Shown here one piece after another: positions 53,605-64,000 of a stretch of 64,000 bases of DNA. Origin of the DNA: Marinobacter gudaonensis (GTDB lineage: Bacteria > Pseudomonadota > Gammaproteobacteria > Pseudomonadales > Oleiphilaceae); the NCBI RefSeq assembly GCF_900115175.1, contig NZ_FOYV01000001.1, forward strand, positions 744,001 to 808,000, in the 5' to 3' direction. The notes beneath the pieces were generated by a model. It searched no databases and was not told the DNA's origin. It saw nothing but the letters and a program-made list of their open reading frames with translations. The position numbers and the translations under genes were made by a program. Numbering within the stretch: the stretch's first letter is position 1; every line of letters starts with the position of its first letter.

Positions 53605-54462
53605 ATGACCGCCAAACTGATCAACGGAAAAGAGATTGCCGCCGAGGTTAGACAGCAGGTTGCCGCCGGCGTGGAAGCCCGTCGGCAGCAGGGGCTGCGC
53701 GCGCCCGGCCTGGCTGTGGTACTGGTCGGCAACGATCCCGCCTCACACGTTTACGTGGGCAACAAGCGCAAGGCCTGCGAGCAGGCCGGAATCCTGTCCC
53801 TGTCCTACGACCTGCCGGAAGACACCTCCCAGGAGGCACTGGAAGCACTGATCGATGAACTGAACGAGAATCCCGCCGTCGACGGCATTCTGGTTCAGTT
53901 GCCCCTGCCCCGCCATCTGGATGCCGACCCCATTCTGGTCAAGATACGGCCCGACAAGGACGTGGACGGATTCCACCCCTACAACATTGGCCGGCTGATG
54001 CAGCGCAAACCAACACTTAGACCCTGCACACCGGCGGGTATCATCACCCTGCTCGACAGCATCGCTACACCCTATAAGGGTCAGCACGCGGTCATTGTCG
54101 GCGCCTCCAACATTGTCGGCCGCCCCATGAGTATGGAGCTTCTGCTCAAGGGCGCCACCACGACGGTTTGCCATCGATTTACGCCAGACCTGCCAAAATT
54201 CGTGTCAGAAGCCGACATCCTGGTGGCGGCCGCCGGCAAACCGGGGTTGATCAAGGGAGAATGGGTCAAGCCCGGAGCCACTGTGATTGATGTCGGGATC
54301 AACCGCATGGACGACGGTAAACTGCATGGCGACGTGGATTTCGCAATGGCGGCGGAACGGGCGGCCTACATCACGCCGGTGCCCGGCGGCGTGGGCCCGA
54401 TGACCATTGCCACACTGTTGCAGAACACCCTGTACGCAGCGGACGTGCTGCACAAGGACTGA
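53605..54462 (+). CDS. folD: FolD, methylenetetrahydrofolate dehydrogenase/cyclohydrolase
   Basis: This 285-residue bifunctional enzyme interconverts methylene-, methenyl- and formyl-tetrahydrofolate with NADP. The active-site Tyr50-X3-Lys54 ([11 protein letters not shown]), [13 protein letters not shown], the nucleotide motif [18 protein letters not shown] and the closing [17 protein letters not shown] are all present. Length agrees with E. coli (288). It is divergent from the tRNA cluster and ends at a bidirectional terminator shared with glcB. Confidence 0.97.
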   Translation: MTAKLINGKEIAAEVRQQVAAGVEARRQQGLRAPGLAVVLVGNDPASHVYVGNKRKACEQAGILSLSYDLPEDTSQEALEALIDELNENPAVDGILVQLPLPRHLDADPILVKIRPDKDVDGFHPYNIGRLMQRKPTLRPCTPAGIITLLDSIATPYKGQHAVIVGASNIVGRPMSMELLLKGATTTVCHRFTPDLPKFVSEADILVAAAGKPGLIKGEWVKPGATVIDVGINRMDDGKLHGDVDFAMAAERAAYITPVPGGVGPMTIATLLQNTLYAADVLHKD

Positions 54463-54504
54463 GTCAAAGCGTTGGGTTACGGCTTTGCCTGATCCAACCA
54501 GACA

Positions 54505-54534
54505 CAAAAAACCCCGCCGAGGCGGGGTTTTTTG
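54505..54534. terminator. Bidirectional terminator between folD and glcB
   Basis: CCCCGCC (54512-54518) pairs with GGCGGGG (54521-54527), with A-run before and T-run after. Confidence 0.9.
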
Positions 54535-54545
54535 ATGGCCCGGGT

Positions 54546-56726
54546 TTACTGCCCGAACTTGGCCTTGGCCTTCAGGCGATAGGCGTGCAGCAGCGGCTCG
54601 GTGTAGCCGTTTGGCTGCTCGCAGCCCTTCAGAACCAGCGCCATGGCTGCTTCGAAGGCAACGCTGTCATCGAAGTTCGGCGCCATGTTGCGATAGGCCG
54701 GATCCCCGGCGTTCTGCTTGTCCACAACCGCCGCCATCCGCTTCATGGTCTCTTCAATCTGCGCCTCGGTGCAGATGCCATGACGCAGCCAGTTGGCCAG
54801 CAATTGAGAGGAGATCCGTAGGGTGGCACGGTCTTCCATCAGACCCACGTTGTTGATGTCCGGAACCTTGGAACAACCGACACCCTGGTCGATCCAGCGC
54901 ACCACGTAGCCGAGGATACCCTGCGCGTTGTTGTCCAGCTCCTGCTGGATTTCCTCTGCGCTCATGGAGGACGGGTCGTCCATCACCGGCACGGTCAGGA
55001 TGTCCTCAAGGGCCGCACGCTGACGCTTGGACAACTCTTTCTGGACATCAAACACGTTTACCTGGTGGTAATGGGTAGCGTGCAGGGTAGCGGCGGTCGG
55101 CGACGGAACCCAGGCGGTGTTGGCACCGGATTTCGGATGACCGATCTTGGCCTCCAGCATGCCGGCCATGAGGTCTGGCATGGCCCACATGCCCTTACCA
55201 ATCTGGGCAACGCCGGAGAAACCAGTCTCAAGGCCGATATCCACGTTCCACTGCTCGTAAGCGTTGATCCAGGTCGCCTGTTTCATGGGGCCTTTGCGGA
55301 TAAACGGTCCCAGCTCCATGGAGGTGTGGATTTCGTCGCCAGTACGGTCCAGGAAACCGGTGTTAATGAATACCGCGCGCTCTTTCGCCGCGTGGATGCA
55401 CGACTTCAGGTTGACGGTGGTGCGACGCTCCTCGTCCATGATGCCGACCTTCAGGGTGTAGCGCGGCAGACCAAGAGCATCCTCAACACGACCAAAGAAC
55501 TCGTTGGTGAAGGCCACTTCTTCCGGACCATGCTGCTTGGGCTTCACGATGTACATTGAGCCCTTGGTGCTGTTCTGGAACTGGCTGTTGCCCTTGAGAT
55601 CATGGATGGCAATCAGAGAGGTGATCAGTCCGTCCATCAACCCCTCGGGGATCTCGTTGCCGTCTTTCAGGAGGATGGCCGGGTTGGTCATCAGGTGACC
55701 AACGTTCCGGATGAACATCAGGCTGCGCCCCTTCAGCGCCATCTCGCTGCCGTCAGCGGCGGTGTAGACGCGGTCGGCGTTCATCTTGCGGGTCAGTTGC
55801 TTGCCGCCCTTCTCGAAGGTCTCTTCCAGGTCACCCTTCATCAGGCCGAGCCAGTTGCGGTAGGCCAGCGCCTTGTCATCGGCATCAACCGCGGCAACGG
55901 AGTCTTCGCAGTCCATGATGGTGGTCAGGGCAGACTCCATCAATACGTCCTTGACGTTGGCGCCGTCACTCTTGCCGATGGGATGGCTGGCGTCGATCTG
56001 GATCTCGAAGTGCATGCCGTTCTTAACCAGCAGCACGCCGGTGGGGGCGTCGGCAGCGCCGGTATAGCCCACAAAGCCGGCTTCGTCTTTCAGGCCAGTG
56101 GTCTCACCATTCTGCAGCTTGACCAAGAGTTTGCCACCCTCGACCAGGTATTTGGCGGCATCCTTGTGGCTTCCGGACGCCAGCGGCGCGGAGCTGTCCA
56201 GCAGGTTGCGGGCCCACTCGATGACCTTGGCACCACGAACCGGGTTATAGCCCGGGCCTTTGTCAGCACCGCCTTCTTCGGAGATGGCGTCGGTGCCATA
56301 GAGCGCGTCATACAGGCTACCCCAGCGGGCGTTGGCCGCATTCAGGGCGAAGCGGGCGTTCATGATTGGAACCACCAGCTGCGGACCGGCCTGGGTGGCC
56401 ACTTCCGGATCCACGTTCGAGGTGGAGATCTTGAACTCCGCAGGCTCATCCACCAGGTAGCCGATGTCCTTCAGGAACGCCTTGTATTCGGCCATGTCAA
56501 TCTTCTGGCCCTTGTGATCGCGGTTCCAGCTGTCCATCTTTTCCTGGATCGCGTCGCGCTTGGCCAGCAGTTCGCGGTTACGCGGCGCCAGCTCGTTCAC
56601 GATCTTGTCGAACTCGGCCCAGAATTTGTCGGCATCAACTCCGGTGCCCGGAATCGCCTCGTTGTTCACGAAATCATACAGATTCTTGGCGACCTGAATG
56701 CCGCCGATTTGTACGCGTTCTGTCAT
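54546..56726 (-). CDS. glcB: Malate synthase G
   Basis: This 726-residue monomeric malate synthase condenses glyoxylate and acetyl-CoA in glycolate/glyoxylate use. Diagnostic segments include [52 protein letters not shown] and the late region with [20 protein letters not shown]. Length fits isoform G (723 in E. coli) rather than isoform A (about 530). It is transcribed in the same direction as glnS-cysS, 150 bases after cysS. A perfect inverted repeat upstream may be its operator. No glycolate oxidase genes are adjacent. Confidence 0.97.
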   Translation of the reverse strand: MTERVQIGGIQVAKNLYDFVNNEAIPGTGVDADKFWAEFDKIVNELAPRNRELLAKRDAIQEKMDSWNRDHKGQKIDMAEYKAFLKDIGYLVDEPAEFKISTSNVDPEVATQAGPQLVVPIMNARFALNAANARWGSLYDALYGTDAISEEGGADKGPGYNPVRGAKVIEWARNLLDSSAPLASGSHKDAAKYLVEGGKLLVKLQNGETTGLKDEAGFVGYTGAADAPTGVLLVKNGMHFEIQIDASHPIGKSDGANVKDVLMESALTTIMDCEDSVAAVDADDKALAYRNWLGLMKGDLEETFEKGGKQLTRKMNADRVYTAADGSEMALKGRSLMFIRNVGHLMTNPAILLKDGNEIPEGLMDGLITSLIAIHDLKGNSQFQNSTKGSMYIVKPKQHGPEEVAFTNEFFGRVEDALGLPRYTLKVGIMDEERRTTVNLKSCIHAAKERAVFINTGFLDRTGDEIHTSMELGPFIRKGPMKQATWINAYEQWNVDIGLETGFSGVAQIGKGMWAMPDLMAGMLEAKIGHPKSGANTAWVPSPTAATLHATHYHQVNVFDVQKELSKRQRAALEDILTVPVMDDPSSMSAEEIQQELDNNAQGILGYVVRWIDQGVGCSKVPDINNVGLMEDRATLRISSQLLANWLRHGICTEAQIEETMKRMAAVVDKQNAGDPAYRNMAPNFDDSVAFEAAMALVLKGCEQPNGYTEPLLHAYRLKAKAKFGQ

Positions 56727-56802
56727 CGTTGTCTGCCTCAGTGGGTTGTTTCCCGACTCCCTCTTCTGACGAACGAGAGGGCATTCTAATTTGAGCGCCG
56801 CA

Positions 56803-56824
56803 TTGTAAGGGAAAATCCTTACAA
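56803..56824. promoter_or_regulatory. Perfect inverted repeat upstream of glcB
   Basis: TTGTAAGG (56803-56810) and CCTTACAA (56817-56824) flank six bases, 77-98 bases before the glcB start. The TTGT...ACAA form recalls GntR-family operators, and GlcC, the E. coli glc activator, is of that family. It could also be a cysS 3' hairpin, but no T-run follows. Confidence 0.45.
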
Positions 56825-56876
56825 GATCATGCCCGTGAGCATAAAACTGGTCAGACCAAGCGCTCTGGCACGCCAG

Positions 56877-58265
56877 TCAGGCCTTGCGCCAGCTCGTGCC
56901 TTCCCGGGAGTCATCCAGGATGATGCCCTTTTCCGCAAGCGCATCCCGAATGCGATCCGCCTCGGCAAAGTCTTTCGCCTTGCGGGCGTCGGCCCGGGCC
57001 TGGATCATCGCCTCGATCTCCTCGGCGGAGAGCTCGGCACTGCCGCCGGCCTTGAAGAAAGCCTCCGGGTCCTGCTGTAGCAGCCCCAGCACACCACCCA
57101 GTCGCACCAGCACTGCGGCGCTGCGTTTGGCGTCGTCTTCCCGACCGTCGCGACGGAACTGGTTGATCTCATTGGCCACGGCATGGAGCACGGCAATGGC
57201 GCCGGCGGTGTTGAAATCGTCATCCATGGCCTCGGCGAAACGCACATCGTGCTCGCCCTCGGGAACGTCGGCCGCCTTTGCCGGCACGACACCCCGCAGC
57301 GCATGGTAAAGCCGTGTCAGGGTGCGACCGGCTTCGGCCAGGTTGTCCTCGGAATAATCCACCTGGCTGCGGTAATGGCTCGACACCAGGAAGTAGCGGA
57401 CCACCTCGGCCGGGTACTTCTCCATGATCTCCCGGATGGTGAAGAAGTTGCCCAGGGACTTGGACATCTTCTCCTTGTTCACGCGAATGGCGCCGGCGTG
57501 CATCCAGGTGTTCACGAAGGTATGGCCGGTGGCGCACTCGGACTGTGCGATCTCGTTCTCATGGTGCGGGAACAGCAGGTCCGGGCCGCCACCATGGATG
57601 TCGAAGGTGTCGCCCAGGCAGCAGGTGGACATGGCAGAGCACTCGATGTGCCAGCCAGGGCGACCCTCGCCCCAGGGCGATGGCCAACTGACCTCCCCTT
57701 CTTTCGCCGCCTTCCACAACGCAAAGTCCGCGGGACTGCGCTTGGCTTCCTGCACATCGACCCGGGCACCGGCCAGCAGGTCTTCAAGCTTTTTCTTGCT
57801 CAGCTTGCCGTAGCCATCGAACGAGTCCACGGCAAAATACACGTCGCCGTTGTCCGCCGCATAGGCGTGGCCGCTGGCGATCAGCTTGTGGATCATGGCG
57901 ATGATTTCGTCGATGTACGCGGTTGCCCGGGGCTCCTCATCAGGCGACAGCACACCCAGACGGGCCTCGTCTTCATGCATAGCGCGAATCATACGCTCGG
58001 TGAGCTCGGTGTAAGGCTCGCCGTTGTCGTCGGCGCGGCGCAGGATTTTGTCGTCGATATCGGTGATGTTGCGAACGTAGTGCACCTCGTAGCCCCGATG
58101 ACGCAAATAACGGGTGATCACATCGAACGCCACCAGTACCCGGGCATGCCCCAGGTGGCAGTAGTCGTACACCGTCATTCCGCACACATACATCCGCACC
58201 TTGCCGGGCTCGATGGGCCGAAACTCTTCCTTCTGCTGGGTCAGGGTGTTGTGAATCCGGATCAT
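56877..58265 (-). CDS. cysS: Cysteinyl-tRNA synthetase
   Basis: This 462-residue class I synthetase charges tRNA-Cys. The zinc ligand Cys28 lies in YVCGMTVYD, the HIGH-type motif is HLGH (37-40), and the KMSKS loop reads [11 protein letters not shown] near residue 268. WHIECSAM and [19 protein letters not shown] are conserved zinc-site segments. The ATG overlaps the glnS stop by four bases (ATGA), so glnS and cysS form a coupled operon. Confidence 0.97.
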   Translation of the reverse strand: MIRIHNTLTQQKEEFRPIEPGKVRMYVCGMTVYDYCHLGHARVLVAFDVITRYLRHRGYEVHYVRNITDIDDKILRRADDNGEPYTELTERMIRAMHEDEARLGVLSPDEEPRATAYIDEIIAMIHKLIASGHAYAADNGDVYFAVDSFDGYGKLSKKKLEDLLAGARVDVQEAKRSPADFALWKAAKEGEVSWPSPWGEGRPGWHIECSAMSTCCLGDTFDIHGGGPDLLFPHHENEIAQSECATGHTFVNTWMHAGAIRVNKEKMSKSLGNFFTIREIMEKYPAEVVRYFLVSSHYRSQVDYSEDNLAEAGRTLTRLYHALRGVVPAKAADVPEGEHDVRFAEAMDDDFNTAGAIAVLHAVANEINQFRRDGREDDAKRSAAVLVRLGGVLGLLQQDPEAFFKAGGSAELSAEEIEAMIQARADARKAKDFAEADRIRDALAEKGIILDDSREGTSWRKA

Positions 58266-59941
58266 TTGCCCCCCTTGCCCCAGGAGTCGCGCAGCGTCAC
58301 GGTGCGATTGAACACCGGCCGACCGGTGGCCGCCGTCTGCTCCTGATCGCAGTAGAAATAGCCTTCCCGCTCGAACTGATACGGCAGATCGGTGCGGGGC
58401 TTAGCCAGGCTCTTCTCGACGCGGGCACCGCGCAGGACGACCAGGGATTCGGGATTCAGATGGTCCATGAAATCCCCGTCCTTGTCGCTGTCCGGGGATT
58501 CGTGGTTAAACAGACGGTCGTAGACGTTGATATCGGTCTCAACGCTGTCGGTCGCGGAGACCCAGTGAATCACACCGTTCGGCTTGTAGCCCTCGGGGTT
58601 CACGCCCAGGGTAGCCGGATCGTATTGGCACTTGAGCTCAACAATCTCGCCGCTGTCGTCCCGGATGATTTCCCGGCAGGTCATCACATAGCCACCCCGC
58701 AGGCGCACCGCCTGATCCGGCGCCAGCCGCTTCCACTTGCGGGGCGGATCCACCTCGAAGTCTTCGCGGTCGATGAACAGGGTCTGGCTCCAGGTCACTT
58801 CCCGCTCGCCCATGTCCGGATTTTGCGGATGTACCGGCAGACTCAGGGTTTCGGTCTGGTCCGCTGGATAGTTGATCAGCGTCACCTTGAGCGGACGCAT
58901 CACACACATGGCACGGGGCGCCCGGTTGTTCAGGTCCTCACGGATGGCGTGCTCGAGCATGCCCACATCGACCGTTCCGCCGGCTTTGTTCACACCGATC
59001 ATGTCGCAGAAATTACGGATCGATTCAGGCGTGTAGCCGCGACGCCGCATACCGGAAATGGTGGGCATGCGTGGATCGTTCCAGCCGTCGACAACCCCCT
59101 CATCCACCAGGCGCTTGAGCTTGCGCTTGGAGGTGATGGTGTAGTTCAGGTTCAGGCGCGCGAACTCGATCTGCCTGGGATGACAGGGCACGGAAATGTT
59201 GTCCAGAACCCAGTCGTAGAGTGGCCGGTGATCCTCAAACTCGAGAGTGCACAGGGAGTGGGTGATCCCCTCCAGGGCGTCCGAAATTGGGTGGGTGTAG
59301 TCGTACATCGGGTAGATGCACCACTTGTTGCCCGTCTGGTGGTGGTCGGCGTAGCGAATCCGGTAGAGAATTGGATCGCGCAGGTTGATGTTCGGGGACG
59401 CCATGTCGATCTTCGCCCGCAGCACCAGCTCACCATTCTGAAACTTTCCGTCGCGCATCTCCCGGAACAGCTTCAGGCTTTCCTCCACCGGGCGATCCCG
59501 GTAGGGGCTGTTGCGACCCGGCTCTTTCAGACTGCCACGGTATTCCGCCATCTCGTCGGCAGACAGTGCACAGACGTAGGCCTTGTCCCGCTCGATCAGC
59601 TCCTCGGCAAAATCGTACAGGGCGTCAAAGTAGTCAGAGGCGTACCGCACATCGCCGGCCCACTCGTAGCCGAGCCACTCTACGTCCTGCTTGATCGCGT
59701 CAATGTATTCCTGGTTTTCCTTCTCCGGGTTGGTGTCGTCAAAGCGCAGGTTGCACTCGCCCGAAAAGGTTTCGGCAATTCCGAAATTGAGGCAGATCGA
59801 CTTGGCGTGGCCAATGTGCAGATAGCCGTTGGGCTCCGGTGGAAAACGGGTCACCACCTTGCCGGTATGCTCACCGCCGGCGATGGCGTCCTCGATCAGG
59901 CTCTGGATGAAGTTATGGGCTTTCTTCGACTCGGCGCTCAT
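58262..59941 (-). CDS. glnS: Glutaminyl-tRNA synthetase
   Basis: This 559-residue class I synthetase charges tRNA-Gln. [20 protein letters not shown] holds the HIGH motif (42-45), [12 protein letters not shown] follows, and the second signature is [30 protein letters not shown] is family-specific. The ATG at 59941 ([12 protein letters not shown]) aligns with E. coli GlnS; a longer frame from 59989 is unlikely. It is first in glnS-cysS and divergent from ppiB. Confidence 0.96.
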   Translation of the reverse strand: MSAESKKAHNFIQSLIEDAIAGGEHTGKVVTRFPPEPNGYLHIGHAKSICLNFGIAETFSGECNLRFDDTNPEKENQEYIDAIKQDVEWLGYEWAGDVRYASDYFDALYDFAEELIERDKAYVCALSADEMAEYRGSLKEPGRNSPYRDRPVEESLKLFREMRDGKFQNGELVLRAKIDMASPNINLRDPILYRIRYADHHQTGNKWCIYPMYDYTHPISDALEGITHSLCTLEFEDHRPLYDWVLDNISVPCHPRQIEFARLNLNYTITSKRKLKRLVDEGVVDGWNDPRMPTISGMRRRGYTPESIRNFCDMIGVNKAGGTVDVGMLEHAIREDLNNRAPRAMCVMRPLKVTLINYPADQTETLSLPVHPQNPDMGEREVTWSQTLFIDREDFEVDPPRKWKRLAPDQAVRLRGGYVMTCREIIRDDSGEIVELKCQYDPATLGVNPEGYKPNGVIHWVSATDSVETDINVYDRLFNHESPDSDKDGDFMDHLNPESLVVLRGARVEKSLAKPRTDLPYQFEREGYFYCDQEQTAATGRPVFNRTVTLRDSWGKGGK

Positions 59942-60087
59942 ACAATCTCTGTTAAAAGGGGTGAATCTTAAACCGTCTATTATACTCACAAATCCTTTCC
60001 GGACTCATGCATCGCGGCAAACTCTTCAGTACAATACGGGTTTTGACACAACCCATCTTTTCAAACACCTCTGAACAGGAAACCCTG

Positions 60088-60588
60088 ATGATTCTGCTGA
60101 CGACCAATCTTGGCGACATCAAGCTGGAACTGGATTACGACAAGGCTCCGGAAACCGCGAAAAACTTTGAACAGTACGTCCGCGACGGCTTTTACGACGG
60201 CCTCATCTTCCATCGCGTCATCAGCAACTTCATGATTCAGGGCGGCGGCTTTGAGCCGGGCATGACCCCACGCAAGACTCGCGAACCCATCCAGAACGAG
60301 GCCGACAACGGCCTGAGCAACATGCAGGGCACCATCGCCATGGCCCGGACCATGGATCCGCACTCGGCCACTGCACAGTTCTTCATTAACGTAGAGAACA
60401 ACGGTTTCCTGGACCACACCGCCAAGAACGCGGAAGGCTGGGGCTACTGCGTATTCGGCAAAGTGGTCGAAGGCATGGATACAGTCAATGCCATTCGCGC
60501 GGTCCGCACCACCATGCGCGCCGGCCATCAGGACGTACCGGCCGACGATGTGGTCATCGAGAAAGCCGAGGTTCTGGAGGACGCGTGA
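60088..60588 (+). CDS. ppiB: Peptidyl-prolyl isomerase B (cytoplasmic cyclophilin)
   Basis: This 166-residue cyclophilin without a signal peptide matches Ppi[17 protein letters not shown] at the N terminus, [19 protein letters not shown] as the catalytic strand, and [17 protein letters not shown]. The ATG at 60088 follows AGGA by seven bases; an upstream ATG at 60007 would add an unrelated leader. It speeds proline isomerisation in folding. It is translationally coupled to lpxH by a four-base overlap. Confidence 0.96.
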   Translation: MILLTTNLGDIKLELDYDKAPETAKNFEQYVRDGFYDGLIFHRVISNFMIQGGGFEPGMTPRKTREPIQNEADNGLSNMQGTIAMARTMDPHSATAQFFINVENNGFLDHTAKNAEGWGYCVFGKVVEGMDTVNAIRAVRTTMRAGHQDVPADDVVIEKAEVLEDA

Positions 60589-61313
60589 CCACGCTGTTTA
60601 TTTCCGACCTGCATCTCGAGGAGTCGCGCCCGGACATTACCGGGGCCTTCCTGACCTTTCTGGAAGAGAAGGCGGCAGGCGCTGAAAGCCTCTACATTCT
60701 GGGGGATTTCTTCGAGGCCTGGATTGGCGATGACGAACGCACCCCACTGCAGGAGCAGGTGGCGGGCGCCCTGCGCCAGCTCAGCGACAGTGGTACCCGC
60801 CTGTTCCTCATGCACGGCAACCGCGACTTCCTGATCGGAGAGGACTTCTGTGCCCGAGCCGGAGCCACCCTGCTGGACGACCCGACCGTTATCGATCTAT
60901 ACGGCACCCCCACCCTGCTGATGCACGGCGACAGCCTGTGCACCGCCGATGTGGAGTACCAGAAGTTCCGGGCCAACATGCGCAACCCCCAGTGGCAGCA
61001 GATGATCCTGCAGCGCCCCCTGAAGGACCGCCAGCAGATGGCCCGTCAGCTTCGGGAAATCAGCATGGCGAAGAATCAGGGCAAGGAAGAGTTCATCATG
61101 GATGTCACCCCGGAAGAGGTGGTCAAGGACATGGAGCGGTACGGCGTCCAGAGGCTGATCCATGGTCATACCCACCGACCAGCGGTGCACGAACTCACCG
61201 CCAACGGGCAACCGGCGCGGCGGATTGTCCTGGGTGACTGGGACCAGAATGTCTGGTGGCTGGAGGCTCGCCCCAACGAGGAGCCGGCACTGAAAAAGCA
61301 GCCGCTGAAATGA
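60585..61313 (+). CDS. lpxH: UDP-2,3-diacylglucosamine diphosphatase LpxH
   Basis: This 242-residue metallophosphoesterase makes lipid X in lipid A synthesis. Metal-binding motifs appear in order: DLHL (8-11), [25 protein letters not shown] and IHGHTHRP. The start is GTG at 60585, overlapping the ppiB stop (GTGA), with GGAGG five bases upstream. The ppiB-lpxH pairing is common in gammaproteobacteria. The presence of LpxH supports a Gram-negative gamma/betaproteobacterial host. Confidence 0.96.
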   Translation: MTTLFISDLHLEESRPDITGAFLTFLEEKAAGAESLYILGDFFEAWIGDDERTPLQEQVAGALRQLSDSGTRLFLMHGNRDFLIGEDFCARAGATLLDDPTVIDLYGTPTLLMHGDSLCTADVEYQKFRANMRNPQWQQMILQRPLKDRQQMARQLREISMAKNQGKEEFIMDVTPEEVVKDMERYGVQRLIHGHTHRPAVHELTANGQPARRIVLGDWDQNVWWLEARPNEEPALKKQPLK

Positions 61314-61340
61314 AAAAAGCCGGGACAGCCCCGGCTTTTT
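61313..61340. terminator. Bidirectional terminator between lpxH and aapP
   Basis: GCCGGG (61319-61324) pairs with CCCGGC (61330-61335), with an A-run before and a T-run after. Confidence 0.88.
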
Positions 61341-61352
61341 CGACTTCTGGCC

Positions 61353-62150
61353 TCAGTGCGCCAGAATCTGCTTGAGAAACTTCTGCGTTCTCGCTTCCTG
61401 CGGATTGTTGAAGAACTCGTGGGGCGGCGCCTCCTCAACAATCTCGCCACCGTCCATGAAGATCACGCGGTCAGCCACGGTCTTGGCAAACCCCATCTCG
61501 TGGGTTACACAGAGCATGGTCATGCCGCTGCCGGCCAACTCGATCATGACATCGAGCACCTCCTTGATCATCTCCGGATCCAGCGCCGATGTGGGCTCAT
61601 CAAAGAGCATGATCTTCGGTTTCATGCAAAGGGCCCGGGCAATGGCCACCCGCTGCTGCTGGCCGCCGGACAACTGTCCGGGATATTTCCGGGCCTGATC
61701 GGGAATCTTCACTCGTTCCAGATACTCCATGGCCGTTGCCTCGGCTTCCTTGCGCGGAACCTTGCGTACCCAGATCGGCGACAGGCAACAGTTCTCGAGA
61801 ACAGTGAGATGCGGAAACAGGTTGAAGTGCTGAAACACCATACCTACTTCCCTGCGCACTGTATCAATGTGGCGCACATCGTCCGTTAACTCCACGCCGT
61901 CCACGATAATCTTGCCTTGCTGGTGCTCTTCCAGCCGGTTAATGCAGCGAATGAACGTGGACTTGCCGGATCCGGAAGGCCCGCAGATGACGATTCGTTC
62001 GCCCTGGGCGACCGTCAGGTTCAGGTCCTTCAGTACGTGGAAATCCCCGTACCACTTGTGCATGCCTTCCACCCGGATGATGTCCGGCTTGTTGCCGACG
62101 GAGGGTTGTGTATCAGAGGTTTGGGTTTGTTCTGTCATTGGGTTACCCAT
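61353..62150 (-). CDS. aapP: General L-amino-acid ABC transporter ATPase AapP
   Basis: This 265-residue polar-amino-acid importer ATPase has Walker [10 protein letters not shown], an intact [15 protein letters not shown] signature, Walker [15 protein letters not shown] and switch histidine VTHEMGFA, so it is a fully canonical ATPase. The ATG overlaps the aapM stop (TGATG). An ATG 12 bases inside (MTEQTQTS) is an alternative start. It is the last gene of aapQMP and would power uptake of several L-amino acids. It ends at a terminator shared with lpxH. Confidence 0.93.
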   Translation of the reverse strand: MGNPMTEQTQTSDTQPSVGNKPDIIRVEGMHKWYGDFHVLKDLNLTVAQGERIVICGPSGSGKSTFIRCINRLEEHQQGKIIVDGVELTDDVRHIDTVRREVGMVFQHFNLFPHLTVLENCCLSPIWVRKVPRKEAEATAMEYLERVKIPDQARKYPGQLSGGQQQRVAIARALCMKPKIMLFDEPTSALDPEMIKEVLDVMIELAGSGMTMLCVTHEMGFAKTVADRVIFMDGGEIVEEAPPHEFFNNPQEARTQKFLKQILAH

Positions 62151-63238
62151 CAGGTTTTGTGACCGGTGTCGAGTTTGCGTTCAAGGTTCTGGCTGTAGCG
62201 GGAAATTCCGAAACAGAAAATCCAGAAGCAGAAAGCCACGAACACATAGCCTTCAATGGCAACGTTCTGCCAGGCCGGATCAGTCACCGTGGACTGCACG
62301 GTACCGAGCACATCGAACAGGCCGATGATCAGGACCAGCGTGGTGTCCTTGAACAGTGATATAAAGGTATTCACGATGCCCGGGATCACCATTTTCAGTG
62401 CCTGTGGCAGGATGACCAGGCCCATTTTGCGCCAGTATCCGAGCCCCAGTGCGTCTGCGGCCTCGTACTGCCCCCGCGGGATGGCCTGCAAACCGCCGCG
62501 GATTACCTCGGCCATATAGGCCGACTGCCAGAGTGTGATGCCAATCAAAGCCCGGGCCAGTTTCTCGAAGTTGACCCCTTCAGGCAGGAACAGCGGTAAC
62601 ATCACCGAAGCCATGAACAGTACCGTGATCAGCGGCACCGCCCGCCAGACCTCGATGAACACCACGCTCAGACCGCGGATAATCGGCATCTCGGATCGAC
62701 GCCCGAGAGCGAGCAGTATTCCGATAGGCAGTGAGGCAAGGATACCGATGTACGCCAGGATCAGGGTCAGCATCAGGCCGCCCCATTTGGTACTCTCGAC
62801 CACTTCCAGGCCGAAGGTCCCGCCCGGTATCAGGAAATATCCGATCACCGGCAGACCGGTCATCCCGAAGATGCCCAGCCATTTGCGCCCCGGGAACCGT
62901 TCTATGAACTGCGGCACGAAGGCCAGGGCCAGCAGGATGAACATCACGTTCACCCGCCACTGCAGTTCGTCGGGGTAGAAGCCGTAAATGAAGAAATTCA
63001 GGCGTTGGCTGATAAACAGCCAGCAGGCCCCTGCCCCGGTACAGTCACTGGCATCCTGGCCAGTAAAGTTGGCCTCGAGGAACACCCAGTTCACCAGGGG
63101 GCCGATGCTGGTTACCAGCAGATAACCCACGGCAACGGTCAACAGGGTGTTGTACCAGGTAGAGAACAGATGCTCCCGCATCCACTTGACCGGACTGAGA
63201 GCCTTCTTGGGTGGTTTCATGGTTGACTCAGCCATCAT
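62150..63238 (-). CDS. aapM: General L-amino-acid ABC transporter permease AapM
   Basis: This 362-residue permease has an N-terminal extension with extra helices, typical of AapM ([20 protein letters not shown]). The His/Glu/Gln-type permease core follows. The EAA-type loop includes [20 protein letters not shown] near residue 270. It overlaps aapQ and aapP by a few bases at each end, so the operon is tightly coupled. Confidence 0.93.
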   Translation of the reverse strand: MMAESTMKPPKKALSPVKWMREHLFSTWYNTLLTVAVGYLLVTSIGPLVNWVFLEANFTGQDASDCTGAGACWLFISQRLNFFIYGFYPDELQWRVNVMFILLALAFVPQFIERFPGRKWLGIFGMTGLPVIGYFLIPGGTFGLEVVESTKWGGLMLTLILAYIGILASLPIGILLALGRRSEMPIIRGLSVVFIEVWRAVPLITVLFMASVMLPLFLPEGVNFEKLARALIGITLWQSAYMAEVIRGGLQAIPRGQYEAADALGLGYWRKMGLVILPQALKMVIPGIVNTFISLFKDTTLVLIIGLFDVLGTVQSTVTDPAWQNVAIEGYVFVAFCFWIFCFGISRYSQNLERKLDTGHKT

Positions 63239-64000
63239 CGCTCCTTAATCGCCACGGCCCGGTTGTAGATATTCATGAACAGGGAGATTGTCAGACTGAT
63301 GGTGAGGTACACCGCCATGGTAATGGCCACCACCTCCACCGCCTGGCCGGTCTGGTTCAGGGTGGTTCCCATGAACACGGCCACCAGATCCGGATAGCCG
63401 ATCGCCGTTGCCAGCGAGGAGTTCTTGGTCAGGTTCAGGTACTGACTGGTGAGCGGCGGAATGATCACCCGCATGGCCTGGGGGATAACCACCAGACGGA
63501 GAGTGAGACCGTTGGGCAGCCCCAGGGCCTTGGCCGCTTCGGTTTGCCCCTTGCTCACCGACAGGATGCCGGAGCGCACGATCTCGGCTATGAAACTGGC
63601 GGTATACAGGGACAACGCCAGCCACAACGCGGCCAACTCAGGGATGATGGTAATGCCACCGCCAAAGTTGAAGCCCCGAAGTTCCGGCATTTCCCACTGC
63701 AGCGGACTGCCCGCGGCAAAATAGGCCACCGCGGGCAATACCACCAGGATGGCGACCCCTACCTTGAAGGTTGGAAAGATCTCCCCGGTCGCCAGCTGCC
63801 GCTTTTTGGCCCAGATGCGGATGCCGACCACCGCGGCAATGGCCACCAGAAGAGCCAGCCAGACCACGCCGAAACCGTCCTGAGTGAGCGGCTCCGGCAC
63901 GTAGAGGCCCCGGTTGTTGAGGAACACCGTGCCGCCGACATCAATACTTTGTCTTGGCGAGGGCAGCGCACCCAAAACTGCGAAATACCAGAAGAAAATC
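63235..64000 (-). CDS. aapQ: General L-amino-acid ABC transporter permease AapQ (partial, 5' end outside window)
   Basis: The frame is open from the right edge to the stop at 63235, giving about 255 C-terminal residues. The first visible residues, FFWYFAVLGALPSPRQSI, and then GTVFLNNRGLYVPEP are characteristic of AapQ. The EAA loop with KGQTEAAKALGLPNGLTLRL lies near the middle. The TTG at 63975 is internal and not a start. The binding protein gene aapJ is expected just to the right. Confidence 0.92.
   Translation of the reverse strand, partial: IFFWYFAVLGALPSPRQSIDVGGTVFLNNRGLYVPEPLTQDGFGVVWLALLVAIAAVVGIRIWAKKRQLATGEIFPTFKVGVAILVVLPAVAYFAAGSPLQWEMPELRGFNFGGGITIIPELAALWLALSLYTASFIAEIVRSGILSVSKGQTEAAKALGLPNGLTLRLVVIPQAMRVIIPPLTSQYLNLTKNSSLATAIGYPDLVAVFMGTTLNQTGQAVEVVAITMAVYLTISLTISLFMNIYNRAVAIKER

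Overview
The window is chromosomal DNA of a sugar- and glycerol-using gammaproteobacterium. Three things indicate this: the housekeeping block tRNA(Pro-Arg-His-Leu)-tig-clpP-clpX-lon-hupB-ppiD, Entner-Doudoroff genes arranged around hexR and gapA as in pseudomonads, and maltose genes preceded by MalT-type boxes. The overall gene style suggests a marine Marinobacter-like genus, but that is inference and not proven here. Nearly all DNA is coding. I see no insertion sequence, phage, CRISPR array or rRNA.

Layout. 1-6.5 kb: maltodextrin genes (malF partial, malE, divergent malS), an aldo/keto reductase and an orphan solute-binding protein. 6.6-8.8 kb: tpiA and eno in one operon. 8.9-10.9 kb: a chemoreceptor. 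11-27 kb: a glycerol region with a six-gene ABC importer operon (glpS-T-P-Q, a DUF2160-type membrane protein, glpV), a sigma-54 activator, glpK, glpR, glpD, a porin and a second glpV paralogue. 27.1-28.6 kb: a uracil-DNA glycosylase-family gene and a nitroreductase. 28.6-38.5 kb: glk-edd, gapA-pykA, zwf-pgl-eda and hexR. 38.8-44 kb: lamB, pulA and a small lipoprotein. 44-53.4 kb: the protease/chaperone block and four tRNAs. 53.6-64 kb: folD, glcB, glnS-cysS, ppiB-lpxH and part of an aapJQMP amino-acid importer.

How the parts work together. Surface PulA and MalS would cut alpha-glucans, LamB and MalE/MalF would import maltodextrins, and Glk with the Entner-Doudoroff enzymes would take glucose to pyruvate. 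Glycerol would enter through the porin and the ABC importer, pass through GlpK and GlpD to dihydroxyacetone phosphate, and join central metabolism through TpiA, GapA, Eno and PykA. GlpR-type dyads (TTCG-N4-CGAA) lie upstream of glpS, glpV, the glpV paralogue and also eno-tpiA, so lower glycolysis may belong to the glycerol regulon. HexR-like dyads lie near zwf/hexR and edd/gapA. MalT-like boxes precede malE/malS, lamB and pulA.

The most unusual items are: (i) the GlpS/GlpT ATPase pair, whose motifs predict one canonical and one degenerate ATP site; (ii) a sigma-54 promoter whose start site is overlapped by a GlpR-type dyad; (iii) a three-copy composite palindromic repeat with a conserved core and unrelated but self-complementary outer arms; and (iv) a variant MalT-like box, GGGGCGTAGG, recurring at three maltose promoters. 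All coordinates, motif matches and start choices were read by eye; no database search was run.
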